Origin: Anniella stebbinsi
Taxonomy: Eukaryota; Chordata; Lepidosauria; Squamata; Anniellidae
Direction of reading: 5' to 3'
Length of the DNA: 64,000 nucleotides
Assembly: GCA_029215795.1 (NCBI GenBank)
Contig: JARDYH010000001.1
Location: 119,190,533 to 119,254,532 of the forward strand
Shown here: piece after piece, positions 10,306 to 20,555 of the stretch
Numbering within the stretch: position 1 is the stretch's first letter
Layout: the number at the start of each line of letters is the position of its first letter
Translations under genes and position numbers: made by a program
The notes under the pieces: generated by a model
The model's input: the letters and a program-made list of their open reading frames with translations, nothing else
Database searches by the model: none
Told to the model about the DNA's origin: nothing

Positions 10306-11454
10306 AGTAAATAATTGCCTATGGAAGCCTATGTTGCAATAAATTAATTAGTGTCACTTAATTAGGATATTTTCCTTCATTCTCTCTCTTTCTCTATGTG
10401 TAAAAACAGTATATTGGATAAAATGGATTTTATGAATATCCAGGATTTCTGTTCTGTCATTCCATTGTTGCCTAGATTAATGAGAACAGGTACATTAAAT
10501 AATTGCTTTGAGCTCTTGAACACATCGTCATTCTATTGGCTTATTAGGGGAACACATTTTATAATAAAGTTATTCTAAATGTTTTATGCTTCCACACTAA
10601 CATTTCCTGATTGTCGCAAACCCCACTAAAAGAATTCAGTTGACATAATTACGTTAGTGCCTCAGCCATAAGAAAACAGAATCCAGCTCAGACTCACCTC
10701 AGTAAGTGACAGACATAAGTTGAAATGGATCCACTTCAAGAATGTGCACAAAAAGTAATTTCTTTTATGACAGCTATTCTCTATAGGTATAGGCATTTGT
10801 CTTCAAACTTAATGTCTTCTCCGTCATCAAAAATGAACAGAAATAAGTTAGAGAACCTAATCTCTCACATTATGAAAAATTAACATTATCAATTCTGAAT
10901 GATTCCATTTGGCTAAAGTACCAGAGGATTTTTTTAATGTCATTTTTAATGGCTCAGAATAATCCTTCTCATTAAATGTGTGCTGAAGAATAAAAGCTGA
11001 TGAGTTATATTATCTTTATTTGTAACAGAAAGTTCTTTTACATTTGCATATCACTGCTATTAGAAATGAGAACATCATCCTGGTGTGTGTGTGTGTGGGG
11101 GGGTGATTTTCCCAATATTATGCCAGAGAAAAAGCTATACAATAAGGAGGAAGGATGCAGTTTTGGGGTATTTATGACCGACTGGCTAGTAGCTAGAATT
11201 TTAGTGGTAAACCAAAATATTTTTAGTGGTAAACCAGAATGCTGAAAAGTGCCCAAGGTACCTTCATCCCTCAGTTTTTAATTCACATTTGCTTTAAAGC
11301 CCTTGAAATCCTTAAAGCTTTACTATACATGGTATTTACCATATATGATCAAACTCTTCCATATGTGCAGGCTGCCACCAAACTGCCAGCATTTATAAGC
11401 AGCATACCCTGAGCATCATTGCCATTTTGCATCATGTGATCATTTTACAGTGGC

Positions 11455-11575
11455 CAAACAGCTGTTGACCAGGGACTCACAAGCTGGACACGGTGCAACA
11501 TCACCCTCCCACCCATGTTCCCTAGCAACTGGTGTATATAGGCTTACTGCCATGAGTCCTTTGACTGACCAGCCT
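11455..11575 (+). repeat. Fragment of an unclassified squamate interspersed repeat
   Basis: 'tcacaagctggacacggtgc' and 'caccctcccacccatgttcc' match the phrases of the better copies at 16860-17085 and 35145-35300 ('cacaagcaggaca..gcaacagcaccctcc..tgttcc..agcaa'). Class unknown to me. Confidence 0.45.
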
Positions 11576-12009
11576 CAGTAACTGCTTCCAATAATGCTGT
11601 AAAAACAGCAGGATAAAACCTAGATATTAACAAATGCTGCGATAGCAAATGTTGCCATTCAGCCATAGCTGGGAAATCATATTTGACATGCAGTATATAC
11701 ATAAAATGACAAAACCCATCATTAGCACCCACCAGTTGATCCAAAGTTTTGTATTGTATCTGTCCATATCTGCAACAAAAACATTTTTTTACCAATTTAT
11801 TCATTTGGATTGCCCCATAAAGTTAATTTACCGTGAGAAAATGAATCAAACTGTAGTTGATGACATAACAGTATATACCACACATCTCTAACAATAGAAA
11901 CTGTGGGAGGAGTTTAACACCATTCATTGAGAAAAATGAACCAAACAAACAGATTCCAAAACTGACCAAGGAGGAAGATCCAAGGTAAGGCCAACATTCA
12001 ATACAAGCT

Positions 12010-12708
12010 GTGACGTCTTGCCTGCACCCGTGACACTCACCGAGCTACACAACAGAGCTGTGCACACCACTCGCTTACTTCAAACCCCCCTGTGCTTATG
12101 ACGTGTTTGAGGGTTTAGGCTTACTGTTGCTGCTCCTGTCCCATCTTTACTCTTTAAGACCCCACAACTTCACAGCCCAGCACCTTAGCCCTCAAATCCT
12201 CCTTTGTTCTATCCACTGCCACAAGTACTTCTTCAAGTACACTTCTAATGACCACACAGTTGTATTTAACAGAATTTATTAACAGAAGTATATGTATGTC
12301 AATAAGCGTGATGGTTTCCTCAGTTTAACAGCATATTGGTTACAGGCAGAATGCTTAATGGCTTCAGTACTTTCTGTTCATAACATTTCAAATAGAAACT
12401 CTCACATTCTGTGTTTCTCCTGCTTACTCTACCCACTCTAAGCTACACTACACTCTTTGCCACAATCTAGTTCCACCAAAATAATAAAACACGTTGGCCC
12501 TTCCTAGCCTCTAATCCAGTCAACAATAATTCCCTCTCTCACCCTCACACTCTCCGCTTCCTGTCAGCTAAAAACATATATATACAGACACTATTCTCTA
12601 ACTCCTCCCACTCTCACACAGCCAGCCAATCCAGGCACTCCCCCACCACCATCCAATCAGCACTCACACATGAACTCCCACCCTTATACTTACCTGGTTA
12701 CAACATAA
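12010..12708 (-). repeat. LTR-like block, probably a solo LTR
   Basis: On the minus strand the block would run from TGTTGTAACC (12708) to GTCACA (12010), about 700 bp. It contains two CCAAT-type sequences read as 'gattgg', a TATA-like 'tgtatatatatg' (near 12576-12587) and an 'aataaa' near 12270, in the order expected of an LTR promoter and polyadenylation signal. No gag or pol flanks it and I could not fix a target duplication, so boundaries are tentative. Confidence 0.4.
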
Positions 12709-12887
12709 CTGTGAGTCTATTTAACTTCCTTCATAGAACTTTTGGCATTTTATAAACAACTACTTACAATCTTTTATATACAAGGATCTCAACAGCAGCT
12801 GAACATCACACAAGCCAATGGAATCAAAACCACTTCCATTAATTAGAAGTTGCATCCTTCTCAAAGATAATCCTAGCAGAAAGGACA

Positions 12888-12908
12888 CACACACACACAC
12901 ACACACAC
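12888..12908. repeat. (CA)n microsatellite
   Basis: About ten uninterrupted CA units. Confidence 0.9.
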
Positions 12909-13644
12909 TTATGAAACAAGCACTGATATTCTGAACCAAAAAGTGAGGGAAGGGATTGGAGGGTGTGTATTTTTTCTGTTTTTGTTTTTATTTCAGGTTT
13001 TGTTTGTTTCTGCAATATTTTGCCAGAAGAAAAAGAAGCTATAGAATAAGGAGAAAAGTACTTGTTGATGATCAGGGCAGTATAGGTATATCAGAAAATG
13101 CTGATATAATATTTCTTTCCTATAAGGCTACAATAAAGTAAAAGTAATATTAACTTATTGGCTTAGAGTTGCCTAAATACATCTTTAGTGTCTTTCACAG
13201 ATAGTGATGTTATTTTATTCAGAATTTTCTTCATTAGAAATTTAAATTAGTCTGTGTGGCAGGATTTAGGAAATTGGTAAGTAAATAGAATGTTAACATT
13301 GTGAGTAAAGGATAAGTTTCATTTTTGTTACAAAGCTTTTATCTTGCTGTTCTTTTGCTCTTAGTGTTTCCTAATTTTAATTTTTTTACACAACGATAAG
13401 AAATTTGGATTCAGCACCTTGGATAGCTCTTATAGAGTTCTGACTGAAGCCAAGAGCAGATTCACCGCCCCATTGACATCAGCCTCCACTGACATACATG
13501 GCCCTATTTTAAAAGCTGGAGTTCCTCCAGCCAGCTGTTCAAGAGGAAAAATGTGCAGCTTGATTGAGGCTCTTGCTTGTCCCACTCTGCCACCAAAAAT
13601 GTATCTTTAAGTGACTTACCTCTAAGTAGACACATGTAATCTCC

Positions 13645-13772
13645 ATCTTATAGCCCTTCAGATGTTATTGGACTCCATCAGACCCAAACAGTATGGCCAA
13701 TGGTCAAGGGTGATAGGACACAGAGTTGTAGTCTGTAAACAGTTGGGATGCCATGGTTTCCTCAGCCCTGTG
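13645..13772. mobile_element. MITE fragment, same family as 10176-10305
   Basis: Contains 'cttcagatgttattggactcc', with 'ggccaatggtcaagggtgat' and 'gagttgtagtct' in the order of the family. Ends are eroded. Confidence 0.45.
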
Positions 13773-14130
13773 CCAAATCCAGGAATTTTCAACTAGCCTC
13801 AGTATGTTTTTTTGTTTTTTGTCGTTTTTATTCCTACCAATTGAAGCAGCAATCATACATCATCCTTCCATATTTGTTTTGGATGATAACTGTTTGTGAT
13901 TAATATCAAATGCTTCTGTTTCTAGGATTCCCAACCACAGCTCACAATACAATGCTACAATTGCTACAACAGGATTAACAGATACAAGCCAATTATCTGA
14001 GAGTTATGTGTTCTGATTCTGTATTGTTCCATTGGCTCACTCCTTCTGAATTCCAGTTTAACAAGAATAATTTCTAAAATTAATTTCAGAACTGAATCAT
14101 GTGCAGTGTGCTACAGATTGTGGTTCCTTT

Positions 14131-14224
14131 ACAGTATAATCCTAAATGTGTCTACTCAGACAAAAAATCCAATTTAGCTCAATGGGACATACTCCCAGGT
14201 AAGTGTGTATAGGATTGTAGCCTT
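14131..14224. mobile_element. Short palindromic interspersed repeat
   Basis: 'acagtataatcctaaatgtg' at the left pairs loosely with 'gtgtataggattgtagcc' at the right; the middle is 'caatgggacatactccca'. Related copies lie at 29712-29803 and 33005-33092. Confidence 0.5.
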
Positions 14225-14532
14225 GCATCTTTTTTCCACTAGGAATTCACACTGATGAAAAAAGCCATCTTGATGTGATTGCATAAGATTATTTTTGTGT
14301 GGTTTTTCATCCATAGGCATATGTGCTATTGTGCACAGGTAAACACCACACAAAAAGAATTTTGATATAGCTGTAGGTGCAATCACTTCAAGCCTGCTTT
14401 TCTACAGAGTTATATCATGCTGCACATGTGCATCTGTAATGCCCTTATCAGACACCAGTTCACAAACGAATTGAAAGATGTGGCAACCGTTATGCACAGC
14501 ATTCTGGCCCTGTGACACATTGCAATAATACA

Positions 14533-14591
14533 GCCTTCCTCAACCTGATGCTCTCCAAGTGTGTTGGACTACAATGTCCATCATCCACAAC
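14533..14591. mobile_element. MITE fragment, same family as 10176-10305
   Basis: 'cagccttcctcaacctgatg' followed by 'ctccaagtgtgttggactac'; only one arm remains. Confidence 0.45.
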
Positions 14592-15708
14592 CAGTATCTG
14601 TCTGATGGGCATCATCAGCTGCTAGAATGCATTGGTTCCAGATTGGAAACAAGATCAGGTAGTCTGGAACTCCGAATCTAGGGAGAGATTTGAATGGGAC
14701 AATTTTGGATGCATTCCTATTAAAAACACAAAAAGGGATAACTATTGGGGGGAAGAAGTTCTTGGAGAAAAAGTTATTGAGCTTACAAAGCTTCAATGGG
14801 AAGATAATAAGAAAGCCTTTGGGCCTATTTCTCTTCATTGCTCACACACAATGTAGTTTCTATTAATATCAACAAGGGACTACAGACCTAAATGGAAGGG
14901 AGTTTATCCTCCAGTGTGTGAACATGACTGACTACCATGAGGACTTTGGGAATAGAAAGGAACTTGGAACTCCAGAAATGTGGCAGAAATGTAGAGACAT
15001 TTATCTGCTAAATAACTTAATGCACGAACTGAAATGGCTTTTTATGTGAGAGCCAAATGTTTAACTTAAGCAGTTAACAAGATGTATTAATAATATTTAA
15101 GTGGCATAATGGTTCCAGATGCCTCCTCACTCTAGCAGAACTTAATAGGTCAAGGGACATTTGTGGAAAGTCCTGTTAATCTATGGAAATGACAAGGCTA
15201 TTCCGCCAAAATCTTAATTTTTATAGGCTGAGCATTTTGCATTTCCAAAGGATCCAGTATCATCTATCTCTCAATGGTAAATGATCTAAAATTCCCAGTG
15301 CATAACGTGCTGTGAACAGTGCCATAAATTAATTATATGTGCTTTTCTGCTTGAAAAGTTTTATCAGCAGAGTTATTCTGCTGTTGAGAAAAAGAACAAC
15401 AGGCCTGATTTTGACATCTACTCTTGCTTTTCCATGCCATTACTACAGAGATAAGAGAAGTAGATTAAAAGCTCATACCTTAATGTGTTTTCTTAAATCA
15501 AAAGCCCCATTCATTCTTACCTTGAGTGTTTCGCAGCTCCCTCATGGTGAGGTCCTCTATGACTGTGGTATGTAAACACACACCCCAGTATGGTCAGTCA
15601 TGATGAGTCCTCTTTAGGGATGGTCTATTTCCATTCGTAATCATAATTCCATTCCATTTCAGCAATAGTCTGCAAATTATTTTTAATCCTTACAAGATAT
15701 ATATTTAT

Positions 15709-16413
15709 TAGGGGTGTGCAGGCCCAAAATTATTGTATCGTATCATTATCAGAAATCACTTTTAAAAAAAATTCAGATCCGATTATATCAGAAGTTAATC
15801 GTATCGAATCATTATCAATTTCCGATAATTATCAGAAATCCAATATTTATTTCGGATCCCTATTTTGCCCTATAGAGTTGCTCTTTGAGACAGAAAGGCC
15901 TATAACTTCTGTATTTTCAAAGTTAGAGGCTTGAAACTTAGTCACGGTGCTTCTGGGGTATGCCTAAGTATGTGTATGAAATTTCAGAACAATCCCTCCA
16001 CCCCTGTATTTTATATGAATTTTTGAAAGATCGTGCAATTTATTGACAGCTCTGAATGACAGCTTACCATGTGCATTCAGAGATCTGTCAAAAAAGGTGC
16101 ACGATGTTTAAATAAATCATATAAAATACACGGTTGGAGAGATGGTTCTGAAATTTCATACACATACTTAGGCATATTTCATAAGCACTGTGACCAAGTT
16201 TGAAGTCTCTAACTTTGAAAATACATAAGTTATAGGTTCATTTATATTGCAGTCCAATAATCCGGAAAAAAATCCGATATAATTGGACTGAAAATTTTCA
16301 GATCCGATATTTATTGGAGGCTTTTCTATTGTATTGTTATTGTTAATCAGATGTCCAATAATGCCATTATCGGATTGTTATCGGACATCGCAACAATACG
16401 ATACACATCCCTA
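15709..16413. mobile_element. Palindromic hAT MITE with perfect 8-bp target duplication
   Basis: The element begins 'taggggtgtgca' and ends 'acacatcccta'. It is flanked by ATATTTAT on both sides (15701-15708 and 16414-16421), the 8-bp duplication of hAT transposition. Long inverted arms share phrases such as 'gttagaggcttgaaactt' and 'tatgcctaagtatgtgta'. No open frame of interest. The termini match those of the giant hAT at 38748-52574 and the MITE at 26360-27138. Confidence 0.88.
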
Positions 16414-16859
16414 ATATTTATATGTGCATTTTAAATACTTATTTAAAAGCATATTTTCTCTTACAATTATATTTCAAAGCATATTTTTGCCAAAATACAT
16501 ATTTAAATGCTCGTTTTAAAACACTTTAATTGCCAAAGTGTGTCATAGCACTTGGAAAATGTGAAATCTGGTGGATAGCCAAATTCCGAACAGCATATTA
16601 GTCCAAGAGGTGCACAGGTGTCTCCAGGATTTTTTCCAAAGGGGGTAGGCACAACTACAAACTGCTGCACATCAATTTGTAGTTGTGATTCATGTGCATA
16701 ACTGCACTCCTCTCCTGTCCTAAGACTTCCCTATGTGGCTGGAAACTGAAAGAAGAGAGATGCGGCAGGTGCAGCATGAGCAGTTACTATTGCCACTTTC
16801 AGAATGACATCATGACTGGAATCCAGGGGTTACACCTCTTTGTCCTTATGAGCAGATGC
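16414..16859. other. AT-rich spacer
   Basis: Nothing recognised; AAAT-rich at its left end. Confidence 0.5.
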
Positions 16860-17085
16860 CCAAGAGAAGAGCCCTGCTGGTTCAGACCAAAGGCCTATCT
16901 CGTGCAGCATCCTGTTTCCCACAGGGGCCAACCAGATACTTATGGGAAGCCCACAAGCAGGACAGCAGAGCATCAGCACCTTCTCACTCCTGTTCCTTAG
17001 CAGTTGATATTCTGAGGCATACTTCCTCTGTTACTCGAGGTAGTGTGTGTGGTCATCATGACTGGCACTATTAGCCAATGATAAC
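16860..17085 (+). repeat. Unclassified squamate interspersed repeat
   Basis: Begins 'gaagagccctgctggttcag', continues 'ggcctatctcgtgcagcatc', 'gaagcccacaagcaggacag' and 'tattctgaggcatacttcct'. The same phrases occur at 35145-35300 and 11455-11575, so it is a multicopy family. I do not know its class; no coding content. Confidence 0.55.
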
Positions 17086-17237
17086 TAGGGATGTTGTATG
17101 TGCCCAACTGGGTCCGGGAGTCCAACAGACTCCCCTGCATCTGCTCCCTCAAGACCCAGTCGGGCACTCACAGCACATTTGCCTGCCTGCAGGTCAAGCA
17201 CCCACACTTCTCAACAAGTGCCCAGCAGCTGTCCCCC

Positions 17238-17403
17238 CTCATCCAGAACCTCCATTGTGTGCGACAATGGAGGCTCTGGAAATTATGTAATTTCCCCCGC
17301 TGCTTAAATGGCGTTGTAAAGGCCCCATTTATGCAAGAGGGGAAATGCGCAATTTCTGGGGCTGCTATTGTTGCACACAATTGAGACTCTGGACGAGGGT
17401 GGA
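17238..17403. repeat. 166-bp imperfect palindrome
   Basis: The left arm 'ccctcatccagaacctccat' pairs with the right arm ending 'gagactctggacgaggg'. Within, 'ggaaattatgtaatttcccc' mirrors 'ggggaaatgcgcaatttct'. Probably a small MITE; no target duplication identified. Overlapping open frames on both strands are shadows of the palindrome. Confidence 0.55.
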
Positions 17404-18216
17404 AGGACTCGCGATGTCGTTGGGTACTTGCTGAGCTGCAGAAGAAGCTCACACAGCACTATAAACGGGGGTGAGCATCTGACAAATTAGATGGGGGGGG
17501 GTAGTTCACTGGCCAGGCCAGGGGAAGGGAAAGGCAGTGACCTTCCCCCTCACCCCTTCTCCATGCAGAGATTGTGTTAACTTACATACTTGACCATTAG
17601 ATTTTCATTCCTGTTGGACAATGAAGGGAAAACTTTTTTATTAGTTGCTATATAAAGGACTAACTAAGCGATTGAAAGCTAATTATACAAAGCCACTGAA
17701 CTTTCTTTTACTGGTTGCAGAGCTGATTTTTCTGCCCAGAAACACTGAAATGGCCTCATACTGAACTGCACACATTGGGAAAAATCTGAAATTGGCCAGA
17801 GTCACAGCCTAGGTGGCCAGTCAGCCATCTAACTGTAGTGTGCACATCAGAGTTTCTATTCCTCTAGGGCTGTTTTCATAATAGCCACTATGATTGTGAG
17901 CATACTGAGCACTTTAAGAGAGTAAAGAGTAACTTAGGGTAGATTTTTTTTTCAGATCACTAAGTTATCTTTTTATTTCACGCTTTACCAATAAGCACCC
18001 ATTCCTGCTCTACTCATCATAATAACTGCAAAATAAACAAGTTCTTATTTCTTACTACAGGCAAACAAACATGCTTCTTTCTTGCTGGCTGGGTAGAGAA
18101 CACAAGTGAAACTGAAATGCAGAGTAAAGGAAAGTCCAAGGGGTGCAGCTTAACTCTAGCCCATAATACAATGTTCTAATATTAAACTCTTCAAGGATCA
18201 TGTTACTATACAATGG
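17404..18216. other. Spacer without recognised features
   Basis: Contains a short G run near 17495; otherwise nothing identified. Confidence 0.5.
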
Positions 18217-18682
18217 CTCAGTTCGGACGACACATTAGGCAACAGAGGAGGGGGGAACATTCGTCAGTTGTGTTGCTTATTGTGTCATCTGGAGGGCAGC
18301 ACACAACGCACACACAACTGACAGTACGTTAATCAGGCACTTTAAACAACGGAGCGAAACAACGGGCTTGCATGTTGTTTAACCCAAAGCCCCGTTGTTT
18401 AAAGTGTCATCCAAATCCAGACCCCCCTCTCTCCATGGACTATTCCACTTCAGAATAGAGTTCTGCTGCCTAGAGCAGCCAAAAATCCCCAGCTGCTCTA
18501 TGCAGCCAGCAGAACTCATGGTGCATGCTGGGATACGGCTGGGGGACACACGGAGGAGAAGCTGCAACCAAAATGGCTGCCGCAAGTTCCTTGCAGCCTG
18601 AGTGTTTGCCGGTTCCGAGCAGCGCCGGCACGGTCAGTACGTTATTTACCCCTCCGTTGCTTAATATGTCATCCGAACTGAG
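18217..18682. mobile_element. MITE with about 34-bp terminal inverted repeats
   Basis: Left end 'ctcagttcggacgacacatt' and right end 'aatatgtcatccgaactgag' are inverted repeats, extended inwards by 'aggcaacagaggagg' against 'cctccgttgctt'. The centre has a second palindrome ('actttaaacaacgg' / 'ccgttgtttaaagt'). Non-coding. Superfamily not assigned. It ends only 30 bp from Ngaro-2. Confidence 0.7.
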
Positions 18683-18712
18683 ACATTCTGTTTTTTTCAG
18701 GGTTGCTTGAGT

Positions 18713-19128
18713 AATTGCGGAGCGAAGGACGAGAAATAATGAGGCAACACAAGTATTGGGATATAAACAAGGGCCACTTTATTTGCCACATAACAAAGGG
18801 GGGGAGGTAATCCTAAGCGGGCATTTTAGCATGGCCAGCCAGGCCAATGAAGGGGTCGGGCGAGACATTCACAGCCCGAGAATTGGCGCCTGCGCTTTCG
18901 CCACCCCCCGAGCTTCCCCAATCTGAGGTGGGGGGCCTTCCGGTGTCGTCTCCACTCGCGCCGCAGGGCTCCGAGTAGACGAGAAGGGTTGGCCCCAAAG
19001 GTAAGCCTTATCCCCCCAACTGATGCCGCAGGGCTCTCAGTGGTTGGCCCTCAGGCGTTACCCATCACCTAACAGTGCCTGTGAATGCTCACCATTAAAA
19101 AACATAAAAAATGCCCGCTCCTACCGCC
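18713..19128 (-). repeat. Ngaro-2 split direct repeat B2
   Basis: About 416 bp, nearly identical to 19475-19889, from 'attgcggagcgaagg' to 'gctcctaccgcc'. A few single-base differences are visible (for example acgag/atgag and cgagaattgg/cgagaagtgg). Confidence 0.9.
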
Positions 19129-19299
19129 CCACATAGTGACCAAATAGCCAATTAACCTAATTAACACCCATCCTGCTTTCGCAGTGTGAAGTAGGCGAAA
19201 AAACTCACAACCAAGTTAGATTGTGAGCAAAAAATTCCTACTTGGCCTCAAAAGTGACGACCAGCGAACCCACACTGACAACAGGGGAGGGCGGGAGGG
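19129..19299 (-). other. Ngaro-2 A2-B2 spacer with conserved hairpin
   Basis: AAGTAGG (19189-19195) pairs with CCTACTT (19237-19243); inside it CTCACAA (19204-19210) pairs with TTGTGAG (19221-19227). Same position and same outer stem as in Ngaro-1, with a covarying inner pair. Confidence 0.7.
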
Positions 19300-19474
19300 A
19301 GCTGCGGAACAAACTGTGGAGGTGAGGAGGGGTCCCTGTACTTAAATAGCTGTAGACCCCTCCCATCTCCGGTGGCACCATCCTGGCCCAGCAAATAGTA
19401 GGCCAAAACGTCACCTCACCCCATCCTCGCTCGCAACCACCTCTCCCCACCCAGCGAGCCGGGTAGGAAAGGCC
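19300..19474 (-). repeat. Ngaro-2 split direct repeat A2
   Basis: About 175 bp, a copy of 25788-25961, from 'agctgcggaacaaactgtgg' to 'gggtaggaaaggcc'; joined directly to B1 at ATT. Confidence 0.9.
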
Positions 19475-19889
19475 ATTGCGGAGCGAAGGATGAGAAATAA
19501 TGAGGCGACACAAGTATTGGGATATAAACAAGGGCCACTTTATTTGCCACATAACAAAGGGGGGGAGGTAATCCTAAGCGGGCATTTTAGCATGGCCAGC
19601 CAGGCCAATGAAGGGGTCGGGCAAGACATTCACAGCTCGAGAAGTGGCGCCTGCGCTTTCGCCACCCCCCGAGCTTCCCCAATCTGAGGTGGGGGGCCTT
19701 CCGGTGTCGTCTCCATTCGCGCCGCAGGGCTCTGAGTAGACGAGAAGGGTTGGCCCCAAAGGTAAGCCTTATCCCCCCAACTGATGCCGCAGGGCTCTCA
19801 GTGGTTGGCCCTCAGGCGTTACCCATCACCTAACAGTGCCTGTGAATGCTCACCATTAAAAAACATAAAAAATGCCCGCTCCTACCGCC
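19475..19889 (-). repeat. Ngaro-2 split direct repeat B1
   Basis: Internal copy of the B repeat. The SGNH frame reads 60 bp into it before stopping at 19830. Confidence 0.9.
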
Positions 19890-20549
19890 ACAGGAAAAGT
19901 CAAGCCACGGCTTGAACTTCTCCCCCCCTCCCCCCCCGAGCACCTTAAGAAGACCCTCCTGTAAGTTAGCTAAGAACAAATCATTCCCCGCTTGGGACAA
20001 ATGCACCCCATTGTGACGATACAGCTCCCTCCGGGAAAGTCCAATATTACAATGTTGAATGCTAACATCCCCATGCGTAGCCAAGGCTTTAAAGATTGCA
20101 GAATTAACCCGTTTTCGGGCAAGCTCAATAGCGCGGTGGTCGTGTGCCACCCTCCAATGCAGCCGGGGCAAGATGCAGGACCAAACGACCCGTATGTGAG
20201 GCCAACGCTGGCGGAGCTGCTGAAAATCAGCCAAAACTTGCAAGATAAGGGCCTTGCCTTTCATGAGGCCCAGATCATTTCCCCCTAAATGAATAAGCAG
20301 AATCTGCGGGGGAAGCCAAGCCGGGTGCCGCTGCAGCAAGGTGGGGATGAGCTCGTCCCACCGCATACCACGTTTTCCGAGCCAACGGATAGATGCGTGT
20401 TGATTTAAACCGAGCTGAGTTCCCCAGCTGGAACTAGCTGCATGCTTGCTGGCCCAGAACACCATGCTGTGGCCGCATATAGAAACTCGCTGTGGAGCCA
20501 TAGCCGCTGGCGGATCTAAAACAAACATAAGGACGTTAGCACCCACCAC
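19830..20549 (-). CDS. SGNH-hydrolase domain protein of Ngaro-2
   Basis: 239 codons. 'GHSM' gives Ser28, 'GGND' Asn91, and the last block reads 'NGVHLS' with Asn180 and His183, where Ngaro-1 has Asp. The acidic member of the triad is therefore missing (codon AAT), which may make this copy inactive. An in-frame ATG (Met17) lies just before the domain and after a splice-acceptor-like sequence at 20515-20539, so translation could start there. The last 20 residues come from the B1 repeat and are unlike Ngaro-1. Confidence 0.8.
   Translation of the reverse strand: MVGANVLMFVLDPPAAMAPQRVSICGHSMVFWASKHAASSSWGTQLGLNQHASIRWLGKRGMRWDELIPTLLQRHPAWLPPQILLIHLGGNDLGLMKGKALILQVLADFQQLRQRWPHIRVVWSCILPRLHWRVAHDHRAIELARKRVNSAIFKALATHGDVSIQHCNIGLSRRELYRHNGVHLSQAGNDLFLANLQEGLLKVLGGGGGEKFKPWLDFSCGGRSGHFLCFLMVSIHRHC
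20515..20539 (-). promoter_or_regulatory. Candidate 3' splice site ahead of SGNH frame
   Basis: On the minus strand 'gctaacg' (CTAAC at 20539-20535) is followed by a T-rich tract and 'ttttag' ending at 20516. Same position and same reading phase as at 4466-4491 in Ngaro-1. Confidence 0.5.
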
Positions 20550-20555
20550 GATTGG

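Larger units (their letters stand above)
9561..12009. other. AT-rich spacer
   Basis: No gene seen. It holds the short repeats listed at 10176-10305 and 11455-11575 and a GT/G tract at 11084-11103. The rest is featureless AT-rich DNA. Confidence 0.6.
12709..15708. other. AT-rich spacer
   Basis: No gene recognised. Contents: a CA microsatellite (12888-12908), MITE fragments at 13645-13772 and 14533-14591, and a short palindromic repeat at 14131-14224. Confidence 0.6.

Noticed and set aside
17091..17452. Overlapping open frames around 17.1-17.4 kb
   Set aside because: They cover a palindrome and are mutual shadows; no homology recognised.
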